Positions 1 to 13,200 are shown, counted from the first letter of the stretch. The stretch: DNA of 64,000 nt from Luidia sarsii (GCA_949987565.1 OX465110.1:2413152-2477151); one strand, 5' to 3'. The notes: generated from the letters alone by a model not told the origin. Program-made: numbers and translations.

Positions 1-1273
1 ACCAGAAGGAGAAGGAGCACCGAGATCAGCAGATCACCCATGCCTTTGGCTCCAACCAGCAGCCCAAGCTGCAAAAGATTGACTACAAGGTAAAATAACA
101 TAAAATAAAGCAAATCTCAAAAATTAGTGGGCCTGACGTTTCGATCCTAGCAGGACCTTTCTCAAAGGCAGAGTGACAAGGACAAAACAGATATATGTAC
201 ACGAAGGAAGGGGGTAGAGAGTGATTATGACATGGATGAGAAACAAGGACAAAGAGGAAAGCTGGTAGGGTGAGATCAAAGGGAAGTGCAAGGAGTAGGA
301 TAGTGATTAGTGAGAAGAGGGTGAAAGATCAAAGAGAGAAGTGTGGAGGAGTGAACACAAAAGAAGGATTATCAGAAATCAGGGTTATCAGAATAGTCCA
401 AAGACGCTTCATCCACATTTTCTCACGGCTAAGCCGGACAGCATTACTACGGTGACCAAGGGATTCTATGCCCAGTACACTCATATCTGATATCGAATAT
501 TCAGGGAGATTAAAGTGATACCCAGCATGGGTGTCCATTTTACCGGTTTTGATCAGTAAGCAGTTTGCAATATTTTTGTTTATCACCATAAAATAAAGCA
601 AATTGAAAAATTGGCAAAGAAAACTTTGACTGAACCCTAGACTCTGGATTATCGTACCAGTGCCTTTCCATCTGAGCTATCCAGCCCATAGATGGTTGCC
701 TGGAGTTATACAGCAGTTAATGGTTGAATTGTTTCTGACTGGCGCCCCCACCCCGGCAAAGGACTAGTTGACTAATTGGGAAGGCCACCATCTGTTACAC
801 CTAATTCCGAGAGATGAGTTTTTCCCTCTGTATCGTTTTTTTTTTTCATACAAAATTAGGAGGACTTAACATTTCAATCCTACCAGGACCTTTGTCAAAG
901 GGAGGTCCTGCTAGGATCAAAATGTCAGTCCTAATTTGATATACATGTACAGTATTGGAATGTTGGTAATTTTAGTCAGTAAGCAGTTTGCACTTTTTTT
1001 TCTTTTTTTTTTGGCACTTTTTTTTTTTTTTTTTTGCAGCTGGAGACCAGGTTCCGCGGTACAGAGTTTGCGCCTGCCATGGCCCTCCAGAGGGAGCCCT
1101 TCCACTGCCAGGTCAAGTTTGAGGGGCCCAGCGTCCTGGAGGGCGTCCGGGCGCTGAGCAGGGCCGGCCTGACCTCCCTGCCCCTGCCCCATCACCTGGC
1201 CAACGTCCACTCCCTGGCCAAGAACCACTTTGTCCTGGCCGACAAGAAGCGAGCGCGCCCGGACCCCAACTGA
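1..1273 (+). CDS. 3' end of an unrecognised gene (last two coding exons)
   Basis: Two exons are visible. The first enters from the left edge and ends at 89 before a GTAAAA donor. It reads as a charged, Lys/Glu/Gln-rich stretch ending KLQKIDYK. The second runs 1040-1273, after a long T tract and a GCAG acceptor, and encodes 78 codons ending ADKKRARPDPN then TGA at 1271-1273. The joined frame (phase 0 at the 89/1040 junction) stays open. The second exon is strongly GC-rich against its T-rich flanks, with codon use like the exons of the next gene, so it is very probably real. No domain was recognised; the basic C-terminus and charged upstream segment would suit an intracellular or ciliary protein, but this is a guess. 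An ATTAAA at 2020-2025 could be its poly(A) signal. The gene start lies outside the window. Confidence 0.7.
100..440. repeat. Foldback family A, long form
   Basis: Begins with the family A core (GTGGGCCTGACGTTTCGATC, then the TTTCTCAAAGGCAG tail) at about 128-172 and continues into a GA-rich internal part. The same internal part follows a core at 29216-29480 and, reversed, precedes one at 43130-43400. It lies in the intron between 89 and 1040. Confidence 0.75.
590..790 (-). repeat. tRNA-derived SINE, family C
   Basis: Read on the minus strand it has a tRNA-like head (GGCTGGATAGCTCAGATGG box A; a degraded GGTTCAAATCC box B) followed by a conserved GTCAAAGTTTTCTTTGCC tail. Attached is a body with GGTGGCC, GACTAGTTGACTA and GGCGCC blocks. 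Other copies: 8500-8620, 9270-9440, 18360-18570, 20595-20780, 25835-26010, 32370-32600 and 56180-56410. Confidence 0.7.
868..935. repeat. Family A short hairpin
   Basis: A compact inverted pair: a core ending AGGACCTTTGTCAAAGG runs straight into its reverse complement GGTCCTGCTAGGATC. It is followed by the GTCAGTAAGCAGTTTGCA terminal motif typical of the family. Confidence 0.7.
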
Positions 1274-1411
1274 TGAGGACTCGTCACGAGGACCGGGAAA
1301 CGGTGAAACCAGCCATCGTGCTACATCAACCTAGCTGCCAACCATTCCTATCTTGGAGAAATCAGTCCTCTTTTTTTGAGGGGGGGGGGGGGTAAAAATT
1401 TATCATTCAAT

Positions 1412-1545
1412 GTGGGTCTGCCCTGCTCGATGTGATAAGTGCTCAGTGCTTTGCCCAATGCCCAATGGCAGCTCGGGCGGGATTCGAACCCGCGACTCGC
1501 GCTTTCTAGTATGAACATCTGAACCACTTGACCACCGAGCTGGTC
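1412..1545 (-). repeat. tRNA-derived SINE, family D
   Basis: On the minus strand: AGCTCGGTGGTCAAGTGGTT (acceptor arm plus box A), then GCGGGTTCGAATCCCGC, a perfect five-pair T arm with box B, then a tail through GGGCAAAGCACTGAG to the CTCATTGAAT terminus. The 5' AGCTCGG pairs with the CCGAGCT end of the tRNA-like part. Many further copies occur. Confidence 0.75.
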
Positions 1546-2203
1546 GAGATCGTGTGGGGGATTCGAATAATGTATAGCGGCGGGTAATGTATCACTTCTT
1601 ACAAGCTCTTGAAAACAGATTCCGATTTTTGGCTTGGGAAATACTCCTGTGTAGTTTGCTCTTTGATTACTCTTTTTTAGCAGAAGTTCTCCGGATTTCC
1701 TTTAAGATAGGTTGGCAGCTATTCATCAAACTTTTAAACTCATCCACATCAGAGGTAAAGGCAACCTTTTCCGCTTTGCAACCATCCTGTTTTTATTTGT
1801 TCCTTTCCAATCGAAGCAGCCTAACTCACGCCGTTTCCAAGGTGATTAGGAAAATACTTAGTCTCGTACCTTTTTCTGAGATTTGTTGGGAATGCTCAAG
1901 TCCGATTCTAACTTTTGGGGTTATTTTTATTTCGCTGTACATATCTTAATTGTCTTACTCTAATGTAATGTTTTATCGGTGCTTTTTTAAAAGTATGTTT
2001 TATGGCCGTGTTGAGATGAATTAAAATGAAGCAGGTGCCTGTCTTGCTGAAATGATTCTGTGAAATCTATGTGTGGTTTAGTTATGGTAAATTGATACAT
2101 TGGTGCTGCACTGTCACCCAACTGTTACTGCGGAGAGTCACTAACCTTCAGCCACATCGTCAATGATTGTGAGGTCTACAAGTCCCTAAGATTATGCCTG
2201 TTG

Positions 2204-2315
2204 TCTCCTGACGACGGGCAGAGTACACACTACCAGAAACGTTGAGCTACCGGCTCTTTTCTGAGCCACACTCCTTGAAAGAGAAGTGCTACATGGTGTC
2301 ACCACAAACCTTCCA
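2204..2315. repeat. Foldback family B, single arm
   Basis: Carries the family B signature: TCCTGACGACGGGCAGAGT, AACGTTGAGCTACCGGCTC, then CATGGTGTCACCACAAACCT. About 90 bp downstream, 2380-2460, are short repeats of an ACCAGGGGCACCAAGACAATG-like unit. Confidence 0.65.
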
Positions 2316-2469
2316 CTTAATAGTATTTCCACCATGCAAGCCTTCCACTTAGTATTTCCACCATTCAAACCAAGACAATGACCAGGGAGCACCAAGGCAA
2401 TGACCAGGGGCACCAAGACAATGATCAGGGGGCACCAATGTAATGACCAGGGGGCACCAAGGTAATATC

Positions 2470-4240
2470 TATATTATATTTATATTTATTTCATTTTCCG
2501 GGATATCACAAACAATGAATCATAATTACTGGTAGTACAAATACATTGGCAAATTAACATAACAGATTACAATTAGCATTACCCAATAAGCTCCCGCAGG
2601 ATTACCCAAAAGAAACCAGTTTCTGTCAAGGGGTTTTCATGACTAATTGGGAAACAGATTTAGGATAAAACTCATTATATACATGTACTGCCGTTCATAA
2701 AAATGAGTTGTATGATCAAACTTCAAGTATGATCAAAACAATTGAAAAACAAAATGTGATTAAACGAATAAAATCAGTGAGATGAAGTAAAATAAAGGAG
2801 TTAAACCAATAAGGAAAATGAGATGAAATAAAATCCGGATAACTTTGATTTTGATCATGAAATTAGGATAGAAATATCTTGGGAGGAAAATTCTAGAAAG
2901 CTTGAGAGATGGGGTCTAAACTGACCAGATAATCACGTAAAGAATTGATGACAATTACCTGGGGGCACCAAGTTTGTCAAATGACTGTCTATATACCCAA
3001 AGTCAGATCATATTTCATTCTTATTAATTCAGCTGTGTTGCTAGCTACGCCGGTAACTGAGGTCACAATTTTTGATTTTTGGATCGCCGGGAACCAAAAG
3101 GCCTAGACTAGCCAAGAAAACCATGGAGCAAAAAAACTCTTGTGAGGTTTTTTTTGTGGGAAGATAATAAACCCCGCTATAGATAGTACTGATCCAATTA
3201 GAGGACGTTATAGTGACATCTATTGAACGGATGCATTCCACCCACCTGAAACACGCAATATAATTATTAATTAATTTTTACTTCAGCTGCATGCAGGCTT
3301 GTGCAGATTTGCACCGCGTTAAGTTGACTTGTACAAGTTTAGGAAATGTTATGTACCCAATGGTCTGAGTGCTGGACCAAATTAAACCGCTTCAGCTTTC
3401 GCTTCGATCGTGCCGTGTTGACACACGAAAAGGAGTGGTTCGATGCAGTTTCGAGGTGGATTCGCCGGCTGTAGGGTGTTGGGGAACAGAGGATAACGCC
3501 TGTTGCCAAGCTGAGGTATTTTGCACCTTTAATTTGGAGGTTTTTCTCGTCCGTATCGGGCAGTTCCATGTGAGACAATGTTTGTGTACTATCTATGGGG
3601 GCGCTGCTCCCAACAAAATACACCGCCCACTGAAAAGTACATGGACACATACTACTCACTACTCACTAGTAAATATAATATTTTTAATTTTATGAAGACA
3701 AAGATCTACTAAAGTACTTGTAGTAGTACTACTCTGATCAGGGTTCTTGTTTCAGCATTTTTCATTTGATAAATCAGTTTGTGAGCCTTACCAAGTCGTA
3801 CTGCTGGAATGCCACCAACCATGGAGGAATCTGTGCACGCACGTGACACGATCAAAATAAACCAATTAATGCTGATTCATCACCGGTGGCCTTGTTTTGG
3901 TAATTGGAATTTGGAGCTTACTGAGCTGTACTTTACTGAGCAAAATCTATTTAAATGGGAGTGGAAGGGGAACAGTTACCATAACTTGGAGTAGGGTAAT
4001 GGCGTTATTGATTTAATTTTCTCAGCGTGGTTTTGCAGCTAATATTGGGGACTATTGCCAGTATTGGGAGTAATGAGTTTTTCTAAATTTTATTCACAAT
4101 TTTAAAAACTTGCATTTTATTCAGAAGTTAATCCTACCTCCATATTCCTACAAATTGAAGCTAGTTATGCTAAATATTGTATTGCTAACGAAAAAACAAA
4201 TCTCTAGCATACTGCATAGGGGCCTACTACTACGTTTGGA
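2470..4240. other. Intergenic, nothing recognised
   Basis: AT-rich DNA between the left-edge gene and OPLAH. No splice-supported exon, tRNA or repeat family member was seen here. It should contain the OPLAH promoter and any 5'UTR exon, but no TATA box or initiator could be pinned down. Confidence 0.4.
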
Positions 4241-7200
4241 ATGGCTAGCAAGGCAGGATTCCGCTTCGCCATCGACCGTGGCGGTACCTTCACGGACGTC
4301 TACGCCCAGTGTCCCAGCGGCAAGACCAGGGTCATGAAGCTCCTCTCTGAGGATCCCGGCAACTACGCCGACGCCCCCAGGGAGGGAATCCGCCGTATCT
4401 TGCAGCAGGTCAGTGTAGTGACAATGTGCAAATTAGGCACTGCATTACTACACTAAGAGTAATATGTTCTGTTCTCTTGTATGCCACTCTGTTTTGGCCA
4501 GCTATTGTCACCGCATTAACCACTTCGTGGTTTTACAGTCAAAGTTTTCTTTGCCATTTAAAAAAAAAAAATCAGAAGACAAAACCAGATAGGAAGGAGG
4601 GGAATCACAGATGATAGAAAAAAGAGAGCGAGGAAAATCCCACCACTGCCACCATGAAGTAGTGTGGCTCTAAGATGCATGTAACTTTGAGTCTCAGAAG
4701 GTTTTCAGTTCCACTGCCATGATGACTATGCGATGGGGCCCTCCGAATCCGGGCACCACTATTGTCCACATTCTAAACAAAGACTCTTTTCAGCTCAGAA
4801 CAAAGCAATACGAATCAGTACAAAGACCCTTTTGGACGCAAGTTGCCACATGTATGAATTGCAAGATTAGAAGCAGTAATTGTGCAATTGTGGGACTTTT
4901 ACTGTGGATGATCAAGGGATACCGCGCTGCAGCTGAAAGCATGCGGGGGACATTGTCTTTGCATGCCACACAGCCCAACAGTCGTCGGTCTGGCATTGGA
5001 ATTCCACCCACATTCTTCACCGCAATCTGTTCGCTCGGTTGTGGCTGACCAACCTGAAGATTTGACTGCCTGGAGTGAAGGCTGGAGTCTGTGGTCAGGG
5101 ATTGACAGCACCGCACACACACACACACACACACAAGTCCGTTACGCTCCATTGACGACGCACAATGAGCCCTTTTTCAAATGGATAATCTCTTGACAAA
5201 AGCCACAACGGCTTCCGAATTGTGCCAGGTTTTACGCTCTTGTACCCATGGTATACCCTTATTGATTTATTTCACAGAAATATATTGTTCCGATTGTTTT
5301 AGCGAGATTTGAAAATGATGCATTATTAAAAAAAAAACGTATGGCGGTCATCGGCGCTGAAAAACCACCCGGTGCGAAGTGGTTAAGAGAAGGAGTATGG
5401 CTCTGAAAAGACCCGGAAACTTAACGTTTCGGGCAGTGTGTCCTCAGCCTGATGTCAAGGCTAGTTGACGTTAATTGAGTTGAGTTTCTGGATCTTTTCA
5501 GAGCCATACTCCTTCTCTTAAGAGACGATATACATAGTGTCACCGCAGACCTCCTACTCCATCTGAACTTACTGTACGACCAACAGTTGATGAGCAATTC
5601 TCAGATACATACCTATCTCAACGTGCAATAGTTATCCATCGTAAGTTGAGTTTATGATGCATCATAAAGGTTGTTCTTCTCTGACCCCCAAATTCCCCCC
5701 CCCCCTCACCTCGGCCAAATTCTAGGAGACGGGTCAGCTGATGCCCCCAGGCAAGCCTCTGGACACCGGCCACATTGAGTGGATCCGTATGGGCACCACG
5801 GTGGCCACCAACGCCCTACTGGAGCGCAAGGGGGAACGCATCGCCCTGGTCATCACCAAGGGCTTCAGGGACCTGCTGTACATCGGCAACCAGGCACGGC
5901 CCAAGATCTTTGACCTGGTAAGCGCTGAGGGCGCCGTTGGTGAGGCCCGGTCTTCGGTTTTGCTGCTGGCTTCAGCCAGGGCCCCAATTTCGCCACCCTG
6001 CTTTAACGCAGAATTTTCGGGAAGCTGTAGAGCATTTCCCACGTTTAAAAGACCTAGTGGCAAATTTCTGCTCTTAACGGTTTGTTTTTGTCTCAAAATT
6101 TAGTGGGCCTGACGTTTCGATCCTAGCAGGACCTTTCTCAAAGGCAGAGAGGTTTATTTTTAAAGTTTTTTTTTTGTTTGCTCTGCATTGTAATTAAAAC
6201 AATAATTAGGACCTATTGGAGGGTTTGTGGTGACACCATGTATAAGGTCTCTTAAAGGAGAGGTACATGTATGGTTCTGAAAAGAACCTGAGTGATAACT
6301 CGTTCTGGCCAGTATGATGACGGCCAGAGCATACTGGCCGGAACATTGAGTTACCACTCAGGTTCTTTTCAGAACTACACCTCTTCTTTAGAGACTTTAT
6401 ACATGGTGTCACTGCAAACCTTCCTATACTGATTTTGTGTTCGCAACAGCAAAAATGTTGGTCGTTCATCAAACGTGACAGACAAAATAAAATGAAAAAT
6501 AAATTTCACCAACTTTGGTTCTTAGCACATTACTAGTGTAAATAAGGCGCAGTATTATGAAAGATACAAGACAAGAAGACATCATATGAGAGAGGAGAAT
6601 ATTCTTCTACACAGAAAGTAAGACGCTTGACATTTGTGATTCGTCTTTTACCAAAATTCATTGTCTGAGTTGCCGTGTCGCCTCCAGGAGATAGTGACCC
6701 CCGACATGCTTTACGAGGAGGTGGTGGAGGTCACAGAGCGGGTCATCTTGCAGCAGAAGAGCTGCAGGCTGCCGCAGCGACCAGAGGCGGAGACAGCGAC
6801 AGGCACGACGGGCGAAAAGGTAAACCCGCGGGAGGGGATCTGCTGTCCGGCAGCATGGTCTGAATTTTGCTCGACGGGATAAACACTGAGTGCTCATGTG
6901 CTTTGCCCGGTGCCTGATCAAAATATTTCAGGCAGCTCGGGCGGGATTCGAACCCGCGACTCCCGCTTTCCAGTACGGACGTAGAACTTTTAGACATGTA
7001 TCACTGTCGGAGGGATCTGTTGCTCACGATAGCTCAGCGAGTTGTGAAAACGGCACATTATTCCAAACGCAGTGGCTGTTGTTACGGCAGTCGTCCGTGT
7101 GGTTCCCTGACTTGATTGTATTTCGTCAGCATTGCAGGCTGGTTAAACCAGTCTATTAGCTGATAGTCTGGTTCCAAGAGCTAAACATCCTGACAAATAC

Positions 7201-10200
7201 TGTGAAGTCAGGGAACCACACGGACGACTGCCGTAACAACAGCCACTGCGTATTCCAAAACTTCCGTGTGGTGTTCACATGGGCACTGATGACAAGTGGC
7301 CGGGTGTGCGAAAGCGGTTACGAAAGTAACTCTTTGTGTGTCTCTGTCGCTCCTGTAGCTGGAGATTTTGGAAGGTGTTGATGAAGACAAGCTGAGGAGT
7401 GACCTGCAGAAGGTGCTGGATAAAGGCATCAGGAGCCTGGCTGTAGTCATGATGCACTCCTACACGTGAGTTTATCCTCATTCCTCACATACCTTCTCTC
7501 TACATTACGGGGGTGTAAGACTTCCGGAAACTTCCGGATTTCCGGAAAATGGCGTCGTTTTTTTTTCTTCTCTGATTTCCGGAAATGACGTGAAGACTTC
7601 TTCTTTTTCTTTTTATGTCAAACTGGTATCTAAAACTGCTGAATTTTATCTGATGTACAAAAATGTTTCAAACTGCTTCTGACTAAAATTACCAAAATGT
7701 AAATCTTAAAATTTAACGGGCCTGACGTCTCGATCTTAGCAGGAACTTTCTCAAAGGCATTTTATCTGTTAAAACCCTAAAAAACTGAAGGGTGCCTGCA
7801 CCCCTGCCGTGAATCTCGTAATCGCATCTTTTCTTCCTCAGCCAAACAGTAGAAAAACAAGCATCTTGCTGTTCATTACAGCTATTAACTAATTGCGCAA
7901 AAACTCTCCTTGTTTAGCCTATAATCAGATTTTTTAACTCTCTTCCAAGTTCCAAGTGATAGTCGTGATATTAAAATGCCTCCAAACCTTTTCTTAATCT
8001 TTCCTGAGTGTCCTCCGTGATCAACTTTTCTTCCCATCTTGCACTCCTATTGAAATACACCTACCCTGTTGAGATTTCTCTCATATATAAACTGTTTTTG
8101 TCATCCAATTATTTTGGAGAGCCCCCTGACAGAAATTGGTTCCTTTTGGGGTTTTTGGCTGGTTCCTTTCTGATGGTGTGATGTGTTTTTGGTTTTAATT
8201 ATTTTTCAATGATACTTTTGTTCCCCGTTTTTTGTTGTTATTTGTGTGCGCTGCGATGTGATGTACATATCCCGGAACATGAATAAAATGACACAGACCT
8301 TGTGACTCACAGAGTAGAAAGTGATGACTCCTGTTGTGCTCTTGCAATCTGCGAAGGTTTGACAGACACGAGAGGGTGGTCGGTGATCTGGCGAGGGAGA
8401 TGGGCTTCGATCACGTCTCGCTGTCCAGCGCTGTCATGCCGATGGTCAGAATGGTTCCCCGCGGCAACACCGGTAAGACAATCTGGGAGAAACAGCAAAG
8501 ACGATTTGGACTGGGACTGGGACTTGAACCCGAGACCTCTGGTTTGACATACCGTCGCTCTAACCTGCGAACCCAAGGTCTCAGGCTCAAGTCCTGGTCC
8601 ATCCAATTTTTTCTTTGCTATGTTCACAAATTGTTTAAAACTCAGTTTACCGTTCCTTTGTTTGAAGGTAAGGTAATCATGCAATCCCTGTCATGCACGA
8701 CCAGTTGAGGGCGCTGTGCTTCGTCCTCCATATGCGCAGACATGTGGAAGTGCACGGGCACACTCATTCTCAATATCTGCAGGATATATTCCGTAAACAC
8801 AGCTTTGCTCGCTGTGCCACTGACTCGGTCTAAAACTGAAATGATAAATTTTGTTTGTGTGATTTGTGGTTCAAACTCGTCATCACTTACGACCACTTGC
8901 TAGTCAACGAGCAATGTACAGACACCATACGGCTGAGGGCAACTTGGGGTTGTTTCAATTCAATGAGGGCTTATAGATATAGCAAGATGTTTGCATTGAG
9001 GAGAATGTAGTTCAATGAGGGTTTGCCCCGCTCGATGAAATAAGCACTGAGTTCTCGGTGCTTTTCTTGATTGCCTGCTGAAAATAATACAGGCAGCTTG
9101 GGGCGGGATTTGGACCCGCGACTTCTGCTTTCTAGTGCAGACGTCCTAACCACTGAACCACTGAGTTGGTTATGGTGGGTTATCAGGCATGAGCTGAGTT
9201 ACAATTGATCTCAAGGCTTTGCAAAATCCACCCTTGATCTGCTTTCTTTAAAACAAAACAAAAATTAGAAAAAATGGCAAAGAAAACTTTGACTGGACCA
9301 GGACTTGAACCCAAGACCTCTGGATTAACATACCAGTGCTCTTACTATCTGTGCTATCCAGCCCTTACATGAAGATAGCCACCCTTATAGTCAACTAGTC
9401 TTTGCCACGGTACTATAGGGGCGCCAGTCAGACGCAATTCAACCATGAATGTTTTCTTTTTCAATGCTTTTAGCATCTGCTGATGCGTACTTGACACCGT
9501 GCATCAGGACGTATCTGTCCAGCTTTGCCGGAGGTTTCCAGAACAATCTCCAAGGGAAGAGGGTGCTGTTCATGCAGTCTGACGGCGGACTCACCCCCAT
9601 GGACAAGTGAGCAGAACCGGGTGTCTCGTTTGGTGGGTCGGTGGTTGAGGAATCGAGAGGTTTAGGAGTTGAGGTATGGCCGGTCCGGACTCCGGACAGG
9701 GATGGGTCCACTGGCCTTGCCTTGCGTGGGTCTAGGTTGGGAAAGGAGTCGGACTAGGCTGGGTCAGAGTGAATCGGACTTTTATATGAGCCTGGATAAT
9801 TTGGATGGATATGGCTACGATTACCAGACTGGTTCAGGGTGGTTTGAACCGGACTGAGCCTGGATAATTTGGATGGATAGGGCTTTAAAGATTACCAGAC
9901 TGGTTCAGGGTGGTTTGAACCGGACTGAGCCTGGATAATTTGGATGGATAGGGCTTTAAAGATTACCAGACTGGTTCAGGGTGGTTTGAACCGGACTGAG
10001 CCTGGATAATTTGGATGGATATGGCCAAGATTACCAGATTGGTTCAGGGTGGTTTGAACCGGACTGAGCCTGGATAATTTGGATGGATAGGGCTTTAAAG
10101 ATTACCAGACTGGTTCAGGGTGGTTTGAACCGGACTGAGCCTGGATAATTTGGATGGATATGGCTAAGATTGCCAGACTGGTTCAGGGTGGTTTGAACCT

Positions 10201-13200
10201 GACTGAGCCTGGATAATTTGGATGGATAGGGCTAAGATTACCAGACTGGTTCAGGGTGGCTTAAGATTACCAGACTGGTTAAGGGTGGTTTGAACCAGAC
10301 TGAGCCTGGATAATTTGTATGAATGTGGCTTAGATAACCAGAATGGTGAGAGTCGTATGAACTGGACTGGCTTAAAGAAGAATGAAACCCAGAAAAAAAT
10401 GTTGGCTTATCTGATTGGGTGTTAAAAACAACCTACAATTCCCTCTTTATGAAACTCGTAGGTGAGTAGCACATAGGTAATTGTAGGTTGTTTTTAAACG
10501 TCCAATCAGATAACCCAACATTTTTCTCTGGGTTTCATTCTCCTTTAATCTGACCTAGGCTAGATTTGGCTGGACTCACAGTGTGATTTGTAACACGCAT
10601 TACACCCTCTTAAATCCCCCCCCCCTACCGCTAGGTTCTGCGGTTCGCGAGCCATCTTGTCGGGGCCAGCTGGTGGGGTGGTGGGCTACGCTGTCACCAC
10701 CTACAAACGGGAGACCGATCTGCCCGTCATTGGTTTTGACATGGGAGGTACGTTTGTAAGGAAAGCAGTTTATCCCAGCCACCTGTGACTGTAGTGTGTA
10801 CATCCAAAATGAGCCCCAACATAATTGTGACCCGGCACAATGAGGAATAACCCTCACTTTTGAGATTTTGAGATTTTCTGATGATGTGAAAGAGTATACC
10901 ATTAGCTTTCAAATGATATCAAAATAATTTCCGTGTAAACTTTGTTGTAAATGGTACAAGGGGACTTCGCTCGTTCATTTGGTTCCAGACACAATATAGC
11001 AGCGCCATTCTAACTCCTCGAAAGCTGCCATTCAAAAAGGCAGGAACTTTCCATTTTCATGAAAACAGTACACAAACACTCCCCCGAAATCCTCGGTTTT
11101 TTTTCAACATTTAGAGACGGATTTTGGAAAAATCCTTTGGACATAATATCCTCCAATACATAAACTTTCCAAAAAATTAATACAAAAAAACAAAAAATGT
11201 TTTAATTTTATCGAATTGAGATACTTTGACTTCAGGTGTTGTTTACTCAAAAAGTGTTTTGGTGGGATATTCCTCATGTCGCTGTGCCGGGTCTCAATTG
11301 TGGAATGTTCTGTGTCTTGCTCGATGATGGTCGGGTCAAGCATGGTTGCTCCGCTGAGGAACAATCTGTTTTGACTAGATTTTGTACCGTATAGTTGAGG
11401 GACGCGCACAAGGGACACACACACACAGGGCGCGGCCATAATGGGCTCTCGCGGCTGTTTCGAATAATGTATATTTTTATCACACGGCTTTTTCGAATAA
11501 TTTTTGTATGTTCATATACAAAAATGTTGCAAACTGCTTACTGACTAAAATTACCAAAATGTAAATCTTAAAATTTAGTGGGCCTGACGTTTCGATCCTA
11601 GCAGGACCTTTCTCAAAGGCCTTTGAGAAAGGTCCTGCTAGGATCGAAACGTCAGGCCCACTAAATTTTGTGACAAAAACAAACCGTTAAGAGCAGAAAT
11701 TACTGTTGAAGATGGACACACGTCCGTAGACCTCGTCCTCATGTTTGGCTGTATAACTGCAACTTCAGGTTCCCTGCGTGGGTTCAGAACAACATATCAG
11801 CATTATAGATCTACTGGGGTGAAAAGTTCATTGAATTTGTGGCGGAGGGGACGGAGTTGGAAGCGGGTTGCTGGTCAACTGATATAAAAAGATTTTATTC
11901 ATTTCTGAAAAGAATCAATGATGGTCAAGAGTTCTGCTTCCAAATTCTGGCCCGGGCTCCGATAATAGTTTTGTCAATACAGTGGAACGTCGCTGTAACA
12001 AACTTCCCGGGATCCATGAAAATTGTTCGGTATAGCGGTCGTTCCTTGTAGCAGTTGCGGTTGCGTCCGTGCATCAGAAGTGCGCCCTCTTGTGATGAGT
12101 TATTTCACGTCACTTACAGGTAATAGATTTGTTGCAGTTTCAATACGTCGCAGCGCCCTCTTTTGACCATTGTTAGTCACAGTTATTTTGTACACAAAAA
12201 TCAGGAGCCAAAGGGCATGTTCGTTATAGCCGAATGTTTGGTATATCGGCATTCGTTATAGCGACATTCCACTGTACTGGTGTAAATTAGACTTTGAGGC
12301 TATGTATGGTGAAAGTACTGAAGGAGGTTTGGGGTGATGCCATGTAAAGGGTTGCTCTTGAGTGAGTGAGTGTGGTTTTGTAAAGAACTTGAGGGTTTCT
12401 CTTGACGTTTCAAACAGTGTGCTTTGTTCGTCTTTGGAAGAAAAGAGTGGGATAGAGGGGGGTCTTATCCTGAAGACAAACAGAGCACTGTTCAAAACGT
12501 TGAGTGCAACTCTCTGGATCTTTTCAGAACTGCACTCGCTCACAAAAGAGCAAACCTCATAATCAGTACTGGTGTGGTCCATATTATGCAGTAAGGATTT
12601 CTTGTTGTGGTATGATGATTTGGCAGGTACGTCCACCGACGTGAGCAGATATGCCGGAGAGTACGAGCACGTCTTTGAGACGACCACAGCGGGCGTGACC
12701 ATACAAGCCCCCCAGGTATGGCCCATCACCACGGCAATAAGACCCCGCCCCATGCCCTTTCCGAAGGAGATAATTGAGAATGTCATTCTATTTGCACAGT
12801 GTGAACCAGCCCTAATTTCAGGCCATCCTACTGGAATTTTGGATTGTTGAATTTTTGGTGAATCAGCAGTTTGCGACATTTTTTGGCGTCGCGATGTTTT
12901 GGCGTGTGTAAAAAAAAAAAAAATCCCGATTTATTTGCACAGTGTGAAACAGACACAATGTGAACCAAATTTTAGACCCTCCTAATTTTGGATACCAGGT
13001 AGTTGAATTTTTGGTCATTTAGCAGTTTTGCAGCATTTTTTTGCATCGCAATATTTCGGCGTGTGTGAACACAAAAAAAAATAAAAAAATGCACAGTGTG
13101 AAGTTGAACTAGCCCTAATTTCAGGCCCTCCTAATTTTGTACACCGGGTAGTTGAATTTTTGGTCATTTAGCAGTTTTGCAACATTTTTTTGCATAGCGA

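Larger units (their letters stand above)
4241..8472 (+). other. OPLAH: OPLAH exons 1-5: Hydant_A_N region
   Basis: Residues about 8-238 match the N-terminal hydantoinase/oxoprolinase region of the ASKHA (actin/sugar kinase/Hsc70) fold. DRGGTFTDV is the phosphate-1-like glycine motif and [14 protein letters not shown] is strongly conserved. Exon 3, after [11 protein letters not shown], carries a variable Gln/Arg/Thr-rich loop (residues about 142-164). Confidence 0.9.

Noticed and set aside
6661..6687. Extending OPLAH exon 3 upstream from an in-frame TTG
   Set aside because: The CTCCAG acceptor at 6687 gives an exact phase 0 join to exon 2; upstream codons have no family match.
8377..8472. Alternative OPLAH exon 5 acceptor at GACAG (8374)
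   Set aside because: It keeps frame but deletes residues that restore the family's HSYT-x3-HE spacing, so 8357 was preferred.
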